Source of the DNA: Limisphaerales bacterium
GTDB taxonomy: Bacteria > Verrucomicrobiota > Verrucomicrobiia > Limisphaerales > UBA11358
Length of the DNA stretch: 44,885 nt
Assembly: GCA_025360325.1 (NCBI GenBank)
Contig: JANYCI010000340.1
Location: 1 to 44,885, forward strand
Direction: 5' to 3'
Shown here: positions 1 through 8,457 of the stretch, piece by piece
Layout of the letters: each line of letters starts with the position of its first letter
Numbering within the stretch: the first letter of the stretch is position 1
Notes under the pieces: generated by a model
Seen by the model: the letters and a program-made list of their open reading frames with translations, nothing else
Databases searched by the model: none
Told to the model about the DNA's origin: nothing
Program-made: the position numbers and the translations under genes

Positions 1-3000
1 AACGTGATGCCAGATGCCGTCGTTGATGGAAGTGGTGGAGACAATCGTCGTGTCGGGATTGCCCACGCCGAACGCGGCCTTTGCGCCGACGAGCGCGGTG
101 CCGAAGTCGTCGCCGGTGCCGGCCATTTCGCCATCGAGCAAGCCTTTGCCCGCCCACCATTGCGAACCGCCGCCGCTGTCAGTGGTCTTCACCCAAAACG
201 CCAGCGTGAAGTTGTTGCTGACAGAAAGCGGAATCTGGGTGTAGCCGCTCGTGCCATCGAAGCTGATCGCGCTGCTATCTACTTTGCCGGCAACGTAACT
301 GAACGTGCCGCCGTTCGTGCCGTGGTTGGCGAAGCCGCTGCTGTCTTGCGCGTTGTTTTCAAATTTATACCAGCCGACCAACAACCCCGGCACGGTCACG
401 GCAAATGTTTCGGTCACGGGCGCAATGCCGTTGTCCACCGTCACGGTAATCATCGCCGAACCAAATTGTCCGGCGAGCGGCGTCACGGTGACCGTGCGAT
501 TCGCGCCGCTGCCGCCGAAGACGATGTTCGCGTTGGGCACAAAATTGGTATTGGACGAGGTGCCGGTCACGACGAGCGAACCCGGCGCGACGCTGGCATC
601 GCCAACGGTGAACGCAATCGGCCCGGTGGACGTGTTGATGGGAATGATGACATCGGCAATCGCGGAAACCGTCGGCGGCACCAGCGTGTTGATCCATTGC
701 GCGAGCACGGCAATGTAGTTTGTATCAATCGTGTTCTTGGCGAGCGGCGGCATTTGCAGCGGCGTGCCAACGTTGTTGTCGCGCAAGTAGAGCAGCGAGT
801 GCGCGAGGTCGCCGGGCGCGACGACGAGCGCGTTGGAAATTCCCTGCGTGTTTTGCACCGGGCCGGAGATGATGCCCTGGCTGGCGAGCGGCGTGTCAAA
901 ACGCGCATCAAAATTCGCCTGCACGCCGCCGCCGGGACGATGACAGTGCGCGCAGTTTGCATCGAGATAGGAACGAACGCGCGTCGCAAGCGTGGCGTTG
1001 GTGTCGCTGATGGGAACGGTTTTCAAGTAAGTGGGAATCGCGACTTCATTGATTGGCGCGCTGAAAAGGCCGTATTGATTCCAAATGCGAAGCTGGTTGT
1101 CATTCGTGCCGAGCGCGGGATAGGAATAATTCCCGTTAAGTTGTCGCGTCTTCACGCCGAGCACGCCGCCGGCAGCAATCGTGTGGCACGTCAGACAATC
1201 CGACCGGCCCGGATATGACCACAACTGCGTGCGCGTGCCGGTGGCGGTGGTGATGGTGATGTTCTCGTTAGTAAGCGTCGGCACGAGGTCAGCATCGCTG
1301 TTGTCGGCGCGCCATTTGTATCCCGCTCCGTAAGCGAGCCCGTTTGTGCCGATGACGAGCAGGCGCGTTTCGAGGCGCTTGAGCTGGCTGGGATTCGTGT
1401 CGTTCGTTGCGAGCGCAAAATGTTTCACAAACACGATGCCGTTGGGAAATGACCATTCGCCATTGGTCGCGAACGTGACGGCGGCGTTCGTGGCCAGCGC
1501 CATCCAGCGGGTTTTCACTGCGGCATCCGACCACAGCGGCGAATTCACCGTGTAAGGAATCAAACCAGAATCGGGCGCGAGTGTCGCGAGGTTGGTGAAC
1601 ACGCCGGTTTGCGACAATAATGCGGGCAATGGCCGGCTCGCCGTCGGCTCGCCGTGCGCGAGCTTGTAAATTTGTCCGCCGACGCTGCTCATCTGACACA
1701 TATAAATTTCGCCGTTTGCATCGAGGCCGAACGAGGAAAGGCCGACATAACTGGAACCGGAGTTTGGTCCGGCACCAGCGGGGATCGTGCCGATTTGCAG
1801 CTTGGTCGCGGGCGTGGTGGATTCGTCCATCACCCAAATTTTCCGCGCCACGTTGTCGCCGAAAATATATTTCCCCCCGAGTTCCGCCGCGAACTCGCTG
1901 CCGCGATAGACATGGCCGCCGATGACGGCATTGCCTTCACTGTGCGTGTAATCAAGAACCGGACGACGATTAATACCGATGTAAGGCGGCGTCAAGTCAC
2001 CACCCAAACCTTCAATGGTGCTCCACTGAAAATTCAAACCGGACTCGCCCGGCAGCATCACATCAATCTCCTCGCGCGAACCTGCGCCGACGTCGCCGAG
2101 ATAAATTTTTCCCGTCGGTGGATCAATCGTCATGCGGTGCGGACTGCGCAGACCGAGGCAGAAAAATTCTTCCATCGCATTCGCCACGCCAACAAACGGA
2201 TTGTCGTTCGGGATGAAATAATTGGTCGTCGTGCCGAGCTTGGGCTGGCGCGGAATGGCATGACTAATTGCACCACCGCGTTTGTCCACATCAATGCGGA
2301 ACACGCCGGATAAAAGGTTGTTGGTGATCGTCTGCGTCGGGTAACGCTCATCGTCGCCGTCGGTCCAATAAAGAAATCCGTTTGTAGGGTGAAAGAAAAG
2401 TCCGCTGCCGTTGTGCCAGACGCTGTCAGCGGACTGATCCACCAGCACCAGTTCGGAAGCGAGCGACGAGAGGCCGTTCGTCATCGTGAAGCGCGACAAA
2501 CGGTCGTGGTATTTGCCGGGCGAGTATTCTGTCGGACGCGTGGTCGGACTGCCAACCACGGTGCCGTTCGTGACCCAAGTGTAATAGACATACATGAAGC
2601 CGTTCGTCACGAAGCCCGGATGAAAGACTACGTTCATCAGTCCCGAGTCATCCCAGCCCTGGCACTGTCCGCTGATGTCGAGCACGAGCTTCTTGGTTGA
2701 GGTATTGGAGTTGTTCACGAACGTCCACACACGGCCTTCGCGTTCAAACACGCAGAGCAAGTTTGTTCCGGGCACGGGCAGAAGCCCAAGCGCATTGGTG
2801 AACAACAAATTTGCAAATGCGGGAACGACGGCCCAGTTCGCACTCGTCGTCGGTGCGGTCTCCGGCATGATGTTGTTTAGAAACGCGGCCATCGGTGGAC
2901 GCGAATTCGTTCCGGGTGGTGGCAAAGAACCATCCGTCAGATGCACGAGAAAAGTCGCGTCGAAGTTGGTGGTCGCGCCGAAAGTGATCGCGCCGCTGCC

Positions 3001-3576
3001 CGTGGGAAACAAACCGATTTGACCGCCGGAATAGGAATTGCCCGAAGCATTCGCCACCTGCATATAGCCGCTGCCCGAAGTGCCGGCTGCATTTCGCGCA
3101 CGGATGCTGTAAGCGTAAGCTGCGTTCGGCGAGAGCTGGTTATTCAAGCCCGTCCACGCCGTCCAATTCCCCGGACTCATGGCCGGCGCGGAGTTGACGT
3201 TCTCATAGGTGCTGATCAACGTCGCGTTGCTGCCCGACACGGAATAAATCAGCAGCGTATAAGGATTGCCGCTCGGGTGAGTGCCTTCGATGTTGCCCCA
3301 CTTGATATACAGCGAGGTGAGCAGATAGCCGTTGGGGTTCGCTCCCGTGGTGAACGTCTGGCCGGGCGGAAGGCCATTGTCCGTGTAGTAATTCAAGCCC
3401 GTGGCTTGCACGCCGGTGGGCGGAAACTTGGTGTTGCCATTGGTGCCAAGTTGGGCAATGTCGTAACCCGTCGGCACGGGGGCATTAGTCCCCAGATTGA
3501 GAATCGTTTGCGCCAAGACTGGCGGCGCAACGCACAGGACGGCGGCGAGCAAAATGAACTGGCGCAGAATGGTCAT
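1..3576 (-). CDS. Secreted glucose/sorbosone dehydrogenase-like protein with two cytochrome c haem sites and LamG module (C-terminus beyond window)
   Basis: The frame is open from an ATG at 3576 to the window edge, giving 1192 codons and no stop. Residues 1-24 form a signal peptide ending in VLAQ. Residues about 25-215 are an extracellular beta-rich module. About 230-650 matches the PQQ-dependent glucose/sorbosone dehydrogenase beta-propeller (for example FEREGRVWTF, VVFHPGF, DVGAGSREEID). Two CXXCH haem c sites follow: CLTCH at 794-798 and CAHCH at 875-879. Then comes an Ig-like stretch (about 955-1045) and the start of a LamG/concanavalin module (from about 1055). Propeller plus two haem sites resembles the SO2930-type dihaem cytochrome family. 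An exported sugar or alcohol oxidase passing electrons to its own haems is the inferred role; the substrate is unknown. The gap to the upstream GH43 gene is 55 bp, so the two may be co-transcribed. Confidence 0.85.
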   Translation of the reverse strand, partial: MTILRQFILLAAVLCVAPPVLAQTILNLGTNAPVPTGYDIAQLGTNGNTKFPPTGVQATGLNYYTDNGLPPGQTFTTGANPNGYLLTSLYIKWGNIEGTHPSGNPYTLLIYSVSGSNATLISTYENVNSAPAMSPGNWTAWTGLNNQLSPNAAYAYSIRARNAAGTSGSGYMQVANASGNSYSGGQIGLFPTGSGAITFGATTNFDATFLVHLTDGSLPPPGTNSRPPMAAFLNNIMPETAPTTSANWAVVPAFANLLFTNALGLLPVPGTNLLCVFEREGRVWTFVNNSNTSTKKLVLDISGQCQGWDDSGLMNVVFHPGFVTNGFMYVYYTWVTNGTVVGSPTTRPTEYSPGKYHDRLSRFTMTNGLSSLASELVLVDQSADSVWHNGSGLFFHPTNGFLYWTDGDDERYPTQTITNNLLSGVFRIDVDKRGGAISHAIPRQPKLGTTTNYFIPNDNPFVGVANAMEEFFCLGLRSPHRMTIDPPTGKIYLGDVGAGSREEIDVMLPGESGLNFQWSTIEGLGGDLTPPYIGINRRPVLDYTHSEGNAVIGGHVYRGSEFAAELGGKYIFGDNVARKIWVMDESTTPATKLQIGTIPAGAGPNSGSSYVGLSSFGLDANGEIYMCQMSSVGGQIYKLAHGEPTASRPLPALLSQTGVFTNLATLAPDSGLIPYTVNSPLWSDAAVKTRWMALATNAAVTFATNGEWSFPNGIVFVKHFALATNDTNPSQLKRLETRLLVIGTNGLAYGAGYKWRADNSDADLVPTLTNENITITTATGTRTQLWSYPGRSDCLTCHTIAAGGVLGVKTRQLNGNYSYPALGTNDNQLRIWNQYGLFSAPINEVAIPTYLKTVPISDTNATLATRVRSYLDANCAHCHRPGGGVQANFDARFDTPLASQGIISGPVQNTQGISNALVVAPGDLAHSLLYLRDNNVGTPLQMPPLAKNTIDTNYIAVLAQWINTLVPPTVSAIADVIIPINTSTGPIAFTVGDASVAPGSLVVTGTSSNTNFVPNANIVFGGSGANRTVTVTPLAGQFGSAMITVTVDNGIAPVTETFAVTVPGLLVGWYKFENNAQDSSGFANHGTNGGTFSYVAGKVDSSAISFDGTSGYTQIPLSVSNNFTLAFWVKTTDSGGGSQWWAGKGLLDGEMAGTGDDFGTALVGAKAAFGVGNPDTTIVSTTSINDGIWHHV

Positions 3577-3631
3577 GGGTGGTAACTGTTGCACAGTTGG
3601 AAACGATGCGCCATGGATTCAAGTTGCAAAT

Positions 3632-4810
3632 TTATTGCAGCCGGGAAACGACACTGTTGGTTGGCGCCACCGAGGCCTGGCTGGTTGCGGGCGACGCGTT
3701 CAATGTCCAGTGCTCACGCCATTTCAAAATCGGCTTGCCCACTTCGGAAAATTCCAGTGGCAGCCAGACATAGCGCGAGTCAGGCAAGCTCCATTGGTTC
3801 CACCGGTCGGCCATGAAAATAAATGTGTCGGCCCGGCCTGCCACCGGCAGCACAAACGTGCTTTGTGAACCAAATGTTTTATCTGCATCTGTGCCAACGC
3901 AGGGGTTGCCCAGTTCCGTCCACGGGCCAAAAATGTTGTCCGCCACGGCGGAGCGCGCGGCATTAGGTGCCCACGCGGTGCAGCCGGACGCGATCAAATA
4001 ATACTTGCCGGCATGCTTGAACACCGTTGGTGCTTCCATGCTGCGGCCAATGAATATGCGGGCATACTTGCTCGCCGGTCGCAAATAGTCGTCCGTCAGC
4101 AGCGAGATGTGCATCACGGGATTTTCTTCGGAGGAATAAAATTGATACGCCTTGCCGTCGTCATCTACAAAGACCGTCATGTCGCGCGCCATCTGGCCGC
4201 CCACGAAATCGCGGGCCAGCACATTTGTCTCACTGGGTTGTTTGTCAGCCTCGGCAATGTTATCCGGCCAGACACCCGCATTCGGGCGAAAGCTTTCGAG
4301 ATACTTAAACGGCCCTGTTGGTTTGTCACTTACAGCCACGCCTGAACGTGCCGCTGCATAACTGGCGCTGTCTATGTGCATCCACATGACAAACTGTTTT
4401 GTGCTTTTATTATAGATCACTTTAGGCCGTTCCAGAGCCTTGCTAGGATGCAAGTCACTATTGGTATTGTCAGTGACAGCAGATAAAGCCAATCCTTCAT
4501 TCTTCCAGTCGTAAAGATTGGTAGAGGAATAGCAGGATACGCCCGTCACATCCACGCGTGTGCCGCCCCAAGACTTGTTGCAATCCGGCAAGTAAGTCTT
4601 ACCCGCCTTGAACTCGCCATACCAGTAATAGACACCGTCGTGAAACAATACCCCGCCGCCATGGGCGTTGATCGGCTTGCCAGCGGTATCATTCCAAGTC
4701 TCGCCCGGAGCGAATTGTGGCTCCAGCGCCAGCGCACCGACACGGCTGCTCAAAACCAAAACTGCGCCCAATAGTAGTTGGCGGGCAAATAATCTAATAA
4801 CTAGCTTCAT
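3632..4810 (-). CDS. Secreted GH43 family glycosidase, exo-beta-1,3-galactanase-like
   Basis: The protein has 392 residues from the ATG at 4810. That start is preferred over upstream in-frame codons because it begins directly with a signal peptide (MKLVIRLFARQLLLGAVLVL, cut after about residue 28). The five-bladed GH43 propeller is visible: NAHGGG at 48-53 followed by YYWYGE, ERPKVIYN at 127-134, RDMTVFVDDDG at 209-219, SMEAPTVF at 257-264 and FGSQSTF at 313-319. The order and context match galactan 1,3-beta-galactosidases (GH43 subfamily 24), where the glutamate in the MEAP position is the acid and a glutamine replaces the usual basic residue. Here these would be E259 and Q316, with E127 as helper. 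Subfamily is inferred by eye. The likely role is trimming arabinogalactan-type side chains outside the cell. It lies just upstream of the dehydrogenase-like gene. Confidence 0.85.
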   Translation of the reverse strand: MKLVIRLFARQLLLGAVLVLSSRVGALALEPQFAPGETWNDTAGKPINAHGGGVLFHDGVYYWYGEFKAGKTYLPDCNKSWGGTRVDVTGVSCYSSTNLYDWKNEGLALSAVTDNTNSDLHPSKALERPKVIYNKSTKQFVMWMHIDSASYAAARSGVAVSDKPTGPFKYLESFRPNAGVWPDNIAEADKQPSETNVLARDFVGGQMARDMTVFVDDDGKAYQFYSSEENPVMHISLLTDDYLRPASKYARIFIGRSMEAPTVFKHAGKYYLIASGCTAWAPNAARSAVADNIFGPWTELGNPCVGTDADKTFGSQSTFVLPVAGRADTFIFMADRWNQWSLPDSRYVWLPLEFSEVGKPILKWREHWTLNASPATSQASVAPTNSVVSRLQ

Positions 4811-4875
4811 AATAATTCTATTGCGTTGCGGTAGGACGACCGGATGTTGCCACGCGACGGGTATCAATTCACTAG

Positions 4876-4916
4876 AAAAAATTTGCGGGGTGTCGGAACC
4901 CAAGCCGACACCCCGC
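4876..4916 (-). terminator. Rho-independent terminator closing the TonB operon
   Basis: A perfect 12-bp stem (4885-4896 with 4905-4916, GCGGGGTGTCGG arm) closes an 8-base loop. Read on the minus strand it is followed by AAATTTTTT. It lies 33 bp after the stop of the fragment at 4950-5270 and just before the GH43 gene, so it separates the two transcription units. Confidence 0.85.
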
Positions 4917-4949
4917 ACTCACTACGAGTCTCCTAACTCGCCAAGTTAC

Positions 4950-5270
4950 TCACGGAAACAAAGTGCGATAGAACACGGCACCGTTCGCCGGATCAATCGT
5001 GTTGGTGTAGCAACTGTTGGCCGATGTGCCGGGCACGTTCACCCAGTTCGTGCTCAAGCCGACCGCGAGCGAGTTGGTCTGCCCCTGCAAATGCCAGCCG
5101 GTGTGGTCGCCCGGCCAGCAGATGATTTCATTCAGGCCGTTCACGCTAACGACCATGTTCGTCGGGTGGGTGTTGACGCTGCCCAACGGGATGAGGGTCA
5201 GGACGACATTATCCACTTCAGGATAATTGGAGCCGCTGGGAACATCTATTGTCAGCCTGTTGCAATTCAC
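4950..5270 (-). pseudogene. Orphan C-terminal fragment of a secreted protein
   Basis: A 106-residue frame starts at a GTG (5268-5270) with no ribosome site and no signal peptide. The last 55 residues (WHLQGQTNSLAVGLSTNWV, then NGAVFYR near the end) match the C-terminal module that ends many large secreted Verrucomicrobia proteins; the preceding DNVVLTLIP stretch looks like the end of a carbohydrate-binding or LamG-type domain. The frame stays open upstream to the TGA of the lipoprotein gene at 5301, so there is no room for the missing N-terminus. A real terminator follows it. The simplest reading is the 3' end of a decayed gene, left behind when sequence between it and the TonB operon was lost. 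A short translated protein is possible but unsupported. Confidence 0.55.
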
Positions 5271-5300
5271 ACCGAAAGTTCCTTTTGGCCATCGCCACCG

Positions 5301-5834
5301 TCATTGTTTCAGCACCGTCCAGATACCGTCGCGTTTTTCCAAATTAAACGCGTCAAATCCTTTCACCGCCTCCCCGCCATTCCAGCGGCCAATAGCTTGC
5401 ACTTGATTGTTTTCTGGCTCCAGAATTTCGACGCTCAAGACGAGCGCGGGCAGTTGCATATCGAGGTCCAACGGCGATTGCGTGCCGCGCATTTCCAGAT
5501 GCCACAGTTGTTTGATCGGCGGTTGGTGGTTAGGAAATTTTTCCATCAAGGCGGTGGTGGCCGCCTGACTCGCGTGTAAAAAAACGGCGGAATAAATTCC
5601 ATCATCGCTCAAATGTCGTTGCAATAAATTTTCAAAAATCGCCGTCTCAATTTGCACGATTTCGGCCTTCCCCAATTTGCTGCCGCCAAGCGGCAATGGA
5701 TCTGGCGGCGCGGGAGCCAGCAACGCCTCACTCGGAAAAATAATTTTTTCGGAATAATTAACGCAGCCACCACCCGCACTCACGAGCAGGCAAAACCAAA
5801 CATAATTGAAAATTTTCTTCACGCGTGCTTTCAC
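5301..5834 (-). CDS. Small exported or lipoprotein-like protein of the TonB operon
   Basis: The protein has 177 residues and starts at a GTG that overlaps the exbD stop (GTGA at 5831-5834), a sign of translational coupling. The N-terminus MKARVKKIFNYVWFCLLVSA is basic then hydrophobic, followed by GGGC at 21-24; this could be lipidated, although the box is not canonical. The rest (about 60-177) is a mixed alpha/beta domain ending in WNGGEAVKGFDAFNLEKRDG, which resembles small periplasmic proteins that compute a conserved output from two copies of a beta-sheet unit. I do not recognise the family. Its place as last gene of an ExbB-ExbD-TonB-ExbD operon suggests a periplasmic accessory of that uptake system. 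Confidence 0.7.
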   Translation of the reverse strand: MKARVKKIFNYVWFCLLVSAGGGCVNYSEKIIFPSEALLAPAPPDPLPLGGSKLGKAEIVQIETAIFENLLQRHLSDDGIYSAVFLHASQAATTALMEKFPNHQPPIKQLWHLEMRGTQSPLDLDMQLPALVLSVEILEPENNQVQAIGRWNGGEAVKGFDAFNLEKRDGIWTVLKQ

Positions 5835-6235
5835 TCTGTTGCCATGCCCATTTTGGTGATTTCGAGTTGGCGCAGCGTATCGAGCACGCCGACCATGACT
5901 TGATAATCCGTGTCGTCCGCGCCTTTCACCACCACGCCCATTTCAGAATCAGCGGCTTTGAGCGCGGCGAGTTTTTCTTTTAGTTCCGGCGCGGTGACAG
6001 GTTGATGATCCAGCGTGATTTGCCCCAGCCCGTTCACTTCGATACGCGTCGGGTCCGTCTTGGGTTTATCTTTCGGCGCTTTGCCCGATGGCAAATTGAT
6101 TTCCAAATTATTCATCATCTGCGGCGTGGTGATGATGAAGATCACCAGCAACACAAACACGAGATCGAGCAACGGTGTGATGTTCAACTCCGTCATCGTG
6201 CCGTGGCCGCGCTTGGTGGTTTTCTTGAGGCTCAT
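5831..6235 (-). CDS. exbD: ExbD/TolR-family proton-channel subunit (second copy)
   Basis: The protein has 134 residues. A short cytoplasmic N-terminus leads into one membrane segment (ITPLLDLVFVLLVIFIITT, about 19-37) with the conserved membrane aspartate at D24, the residue that carries protons in ExbD and TolR. The periplasmic part (45-134) has the usual beta-alpha fold, with VVVKGADDTDYQVMVGVLD near the end. The ATG overlaps the tonB stop by four bases (6232-6235). It is the second ExbD of the operon. In systems with two ExbD proteins both can join the ExbB pentamer; whether that happens here is inference. Confidence 0.93.
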   Translation of the reverse strand: MSLKKTTKRGHGTMTELNITPLLDLVFVLLVIFIITTPQMMNNLEINLPSGKAPKDKPKTDPTRIEVNGLGQITLDHQPVTAPELKEKLAALKAADSEMGVVVKGADDTDYQVMVGVLDTLRQLEITKMGMATE

Positions 6236-6891
6236 TGTAAAACTGGCTCCGTCTCTTCCTGCACGTCGAAACGCACAGTGACGTGATCGGGAAAATTTGT
6301 CGGCGGTCGGCGATCAATGCTCGTGACGATTTTGAAAACTTCTTTCACCGTCTGATCCCACTTGGAATCGCCGCTACCTTTTTGCCATTCGACATGGCTC
6401 AAGCCGCCTTGCTTATCCACGTTCACCTGCACCTCGGCGGCGAAAGCATCATCCGCCATATTTTCCGGTCGCTGCCATTTCGAGCGCAGCACATACTCGA
6501 TATAGCCTTTGTAAAGCTGCACCGGATCGTTCTCGGACAAAACGGTTTTGCCGCCCGCAAAATCAAAGCTCGGCACGTCCACGGCAGCGGGCGCGACCAC
6601 TGGCGGCGCAACCGTGGGTGCAACTTTCGGCGCTTCAATTTTCGGCGGCTCCACTTTTGGCGGAGTTGCTTTTGGTGGTTCAACCTTCGGCGGTTCCTTG
6701 GGTTTTTCCGGCTCCGGCCTTTTTTCAACCACTTTTGTCACCGTGATCGTTTGAATTTTTTTGCCGAGATAGCCTTCGCGCGCTGCAAAATAAACTAGTG
6801 CCACGATGATGACGCCATGCACCACCGCTGAAATAGTCAGGTTGGTTTTCGACGAATTCTTCGGTGCTCTCGGTTTGGATTGCGGAATCAT
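6232..6891 (-). CDS. tonB: TonB energy-transducing protein
   Basis: The protein has 219 residues from the ATG at 6891, which overlaps the upstream exbD stop (ATGA). Upstream in-frame codons would add a charged stretch inside exbD and are not favoured. One N-terminal membrane segment (about 17-37) is followed by a Pro/Lys/Glu-rich spacer (58-100, with PPKVEPP-type repeats) that spans the periplasm. The C-terminal domain (about 120-219) has the TonB_C pattern, with YIEYVLRSKWQRP at the front and HVTVRFDV at the end. It couples the proton motive force captured by ExbB and ExbD to outer-membrane receptors. No TonB-dependent receptor is in the window, so the substrate cannot be named. Confidence 0.93.
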   Translation of the reverse strand: MIPQSKPRAPKNSSKTNLTISAVVHGVIIVALVYFAAREGYLGKKIQTITVTKVVEKRPEPEKPKEPPKVEPPKATPPKVEPPKIEAPKVAPTVAPPVVAPAAVDVPSFDFAGGKTVLSENDPVQLYKGYIEYVLRSKWQRPENMADDAFAAEVQVNVDKQGGLSHVEWQKGSGDSKWDQTVKEVFKIVTSIDRRPPTNFPDHVTVRFDVQEETEPVLQ

Positions 6892-7295
6892 TTCGGCACT
6901 TCCGTTGCGAGTTCGAGTTTTGGCACGTTCGCCTGCTGGCACAAATCCAGCACGGCGCGGATGCCTTTGTATTTCGTTTTGCCATCGCCGCGCACGATGA
7001 TGTTCAAGTCAGGATCATCCGTCCGCATACTGATGAGCTTGGCGAGCAAATCGTCCATTTTTATTTCCTCGCGGTTCAAAAAAAGTTTTCCATCCGCCTG
7101 TAACGAAACGTAATTTGCCTTGCGCGGCGGGTCTTTCAGGCTCTTGCTCGCGACGGGCAATTTCAAATCCTTGTCCTCCACCGGCGGAATAGTGGTGATG
7201 ATAAAAATCACCAGCAACACGAACGCCAAGTCCAGCAGCGGCGTGATGTTCAATTCCGTCAGCGACTCGTGCGCGCTGTGCGAACATTTTTTCAT
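6888..7295 (-). CDS. exbD: ExbD/TolR-family proton-channel subunit (first copy)
   Basis: The protein has 135 residues with the same layout as the second ExbD: a short N-terminus, a membrane segment ITPLLDLAFVLLVIFIITT (about 18-36) with the conserved aspartate D23, and a periplasmic domain ending in RGDGKTKYKGIRAVLDLCQ. It lies 44 bp after the exbB gene and overlaps tonB by four bases. The two ExbD copies share the ELNITPLLDL core but differ clearly in the periplasmic domain, so they look like old duplicates with distinct jobs rather than a recent copy. Confidence 0.93.
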   Translation of the reverse strand: MKKCSHSAHESLTELNITPLLDLAFVLLVIFIITTIPPVEDKDLKLPVASKSLKDPPRKANYVSLQADGKLFLNREEIKMDDLLAKLISMRTDDPDLNIIVRGDGKTKYKGIRAVLDLCQQANVPKLELATEVPK

Positions 7296-7339
7296 TTTAA
7301 TTCAGCCACCGATGGCCACCGATGAAACCCAGATATTTT

Positions 7340-8173
7340 TCATTGGCCGACCGTTTCCTCCGCCGCCACGCGCCGCAAGGCATTGGTGAACTTGTCCTCG
7401 ATGTCGCGGTTGTCCACATAGGCGTGCTCCACCTGATTCGCAAAACGCGATGCAAAACCATCCAACTCCTGCGTCAGTTGGCGGATGGTCGTCACCATGA
7501 AGTTGTAAGCGAACATCGCCGGAATCGCGACCATCAGGCCGACGACCGTTGCGATAAGGGCACCCGCCACGCCGGGCGCCATCGTGGTGAGGCTCGCCTG
7601 ATTGGCTTTGGCAATGCCCGCGAACGTTTCCATCACGCCCCACACCGTGCCGAGCAAGCCGATGAACGGGCCGCCCGCGACCGCCGTGGACAACACGATC
7701 ATACCTTTTTCCAGCGACATCGCCTGCGCGCCAGCGGATTCTTCCAAAACCACTTTCACCGCCTCGAACGAAGCCGTGCTGACCTTCGTGGTCGTCTGCT
7801 GCGCCAGCCGGTCCGTGTCACCCGTGCCGGAGCTGTGATTCGCCAGTGTTCTCACCGACACCGGATTATTTTTCAAGTGATAGTTCACTTCATCCGCACC
7901 GCGCACATACAGTTGATAAGCGGGCGCGCCGTTGAACTCCGTGCCTTTTTTGTGGATGCCCATCGGGTCGCGCGTCTGCGCGTAAGCATCGTAAAATTTT
8001 TTTGACGCCCGTCGCGCGATCCACAACTGGCGAAATTTTGTGATGATGATCGTCCAACTGAACATCGAGAGGATGAACAGCACGCCGATCGTGAGCTTGC
8101 CTTCCGGCGTGGCTTTTTCAAACGCGAACTGCAACGCGTTCGCGGCGAACATGGGATGAAGAATTGTGGTCAT
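7340..8173 (-). CDS. exbB: MotA/TolQ/ExbB family proton-channel protein
   Basis: The protein has 277 residues. The first membrane segment is at about 28-46 (LTIGVLFILSMFSWTIIIT); a long cytoplasmic region with KKFYDAY follows. Two later segments carry the family signature: MIVLSTAVAGGPFIGLLGTVWGVM at about 158-181 and the PGVAGALIATVVGLMVAIPAM stretch at about 199-219. The threonine and alanine residues facing the ExbD aspartate are in place. It is the first gene of the five-gene energy-transduction operon running down to the terminator at 4876. The long cytoplasmic loop places it with TolQ/ExbB proteins rather than flagellar MotA. Confidence 0.93.
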   Translation of the reverse strand: MTTILHPMFAANALQFAFEKATPEGKLTIGVLFILSMFSWTIIITKFRQLWIARRASKKFYDAYAQTRDPMGIHKKGTEFNGAPAYQLYVRGADEVNYHLKNNPVSVRTLANHSSGTGDTDRLAQQTTTKVSTASFEAVKVVLEESAGAQAMSLEKGMIVLSTAVAGGPFIGLLGTVWGVMETFAGIAKANQASLTTMAPGVAGALIATVVGLMVAIPAMFAYNFMVTTIRQLTQELDGFASRFANQVEHAYVDNRDIEDKFTNALRRVAAEETVGQ

Positions 8174-8248
8174 AAATTTGTTTTGTTTCTGTTGTCTTTA
8201 GGCATTGTTTTTTGGAACTGGTGGTCACCGCTCGAGGTTTGAGCACAT

Positions 8249-8407
8249 TCTCCCTCACCCTCAATCCCTCTCCCGCTGCGAGAGGGAAGCAGCCAGCGGC
8301 GCTCGCGGAAATTCGGCTGCACGTCGCGCCAACCCAGCCGCAGGTTTTCGCGAGCGGCGGCGAACGATCCTCCCTCTCCCAGCGGGAGAGGGCCGGGGTG
8401 AGAGAGA
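8249..8407. repeat. Intergenic palindromic repeat, CCCTCTCCC family
   Basis: Arms TCTCCCTCACCC...CCCTCTCCC (8249-8272) and GGGAGAGGG...GGGGTGAGAGAGA (8383-8407) are imperfect inverted copies about 110 bases apart; inner hairpins also form around each CCCTCTCCC. Elements of this type are scattered between genes in many bacteria and, when translated, give the familiar SLSQRERAGVRE string, which one plus-strand frame shows here. The element fills most of the 284-bp gap between the TpsA and exbB genes. No convincing promoter for exbB was recognised in the rest of the gap. Confidence 0.7.
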
Positions 8408-8457
8408 ACGGCCACGGTCATGCTTGCCAACTCAAATCTGTTCAGAGGTTTCATCGT

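Noticed and set aside
4..1218. Long plus-strand frame (404 codons) at the left edge
   Set aside because: It is antisense to the dehydrogenase/cytochrome gene, whose minus-strand frame has a signal peptide, known domains and two haem motifs. The plus-strand product is Arg/His/Ala/Val-rich with no recognisable domain.
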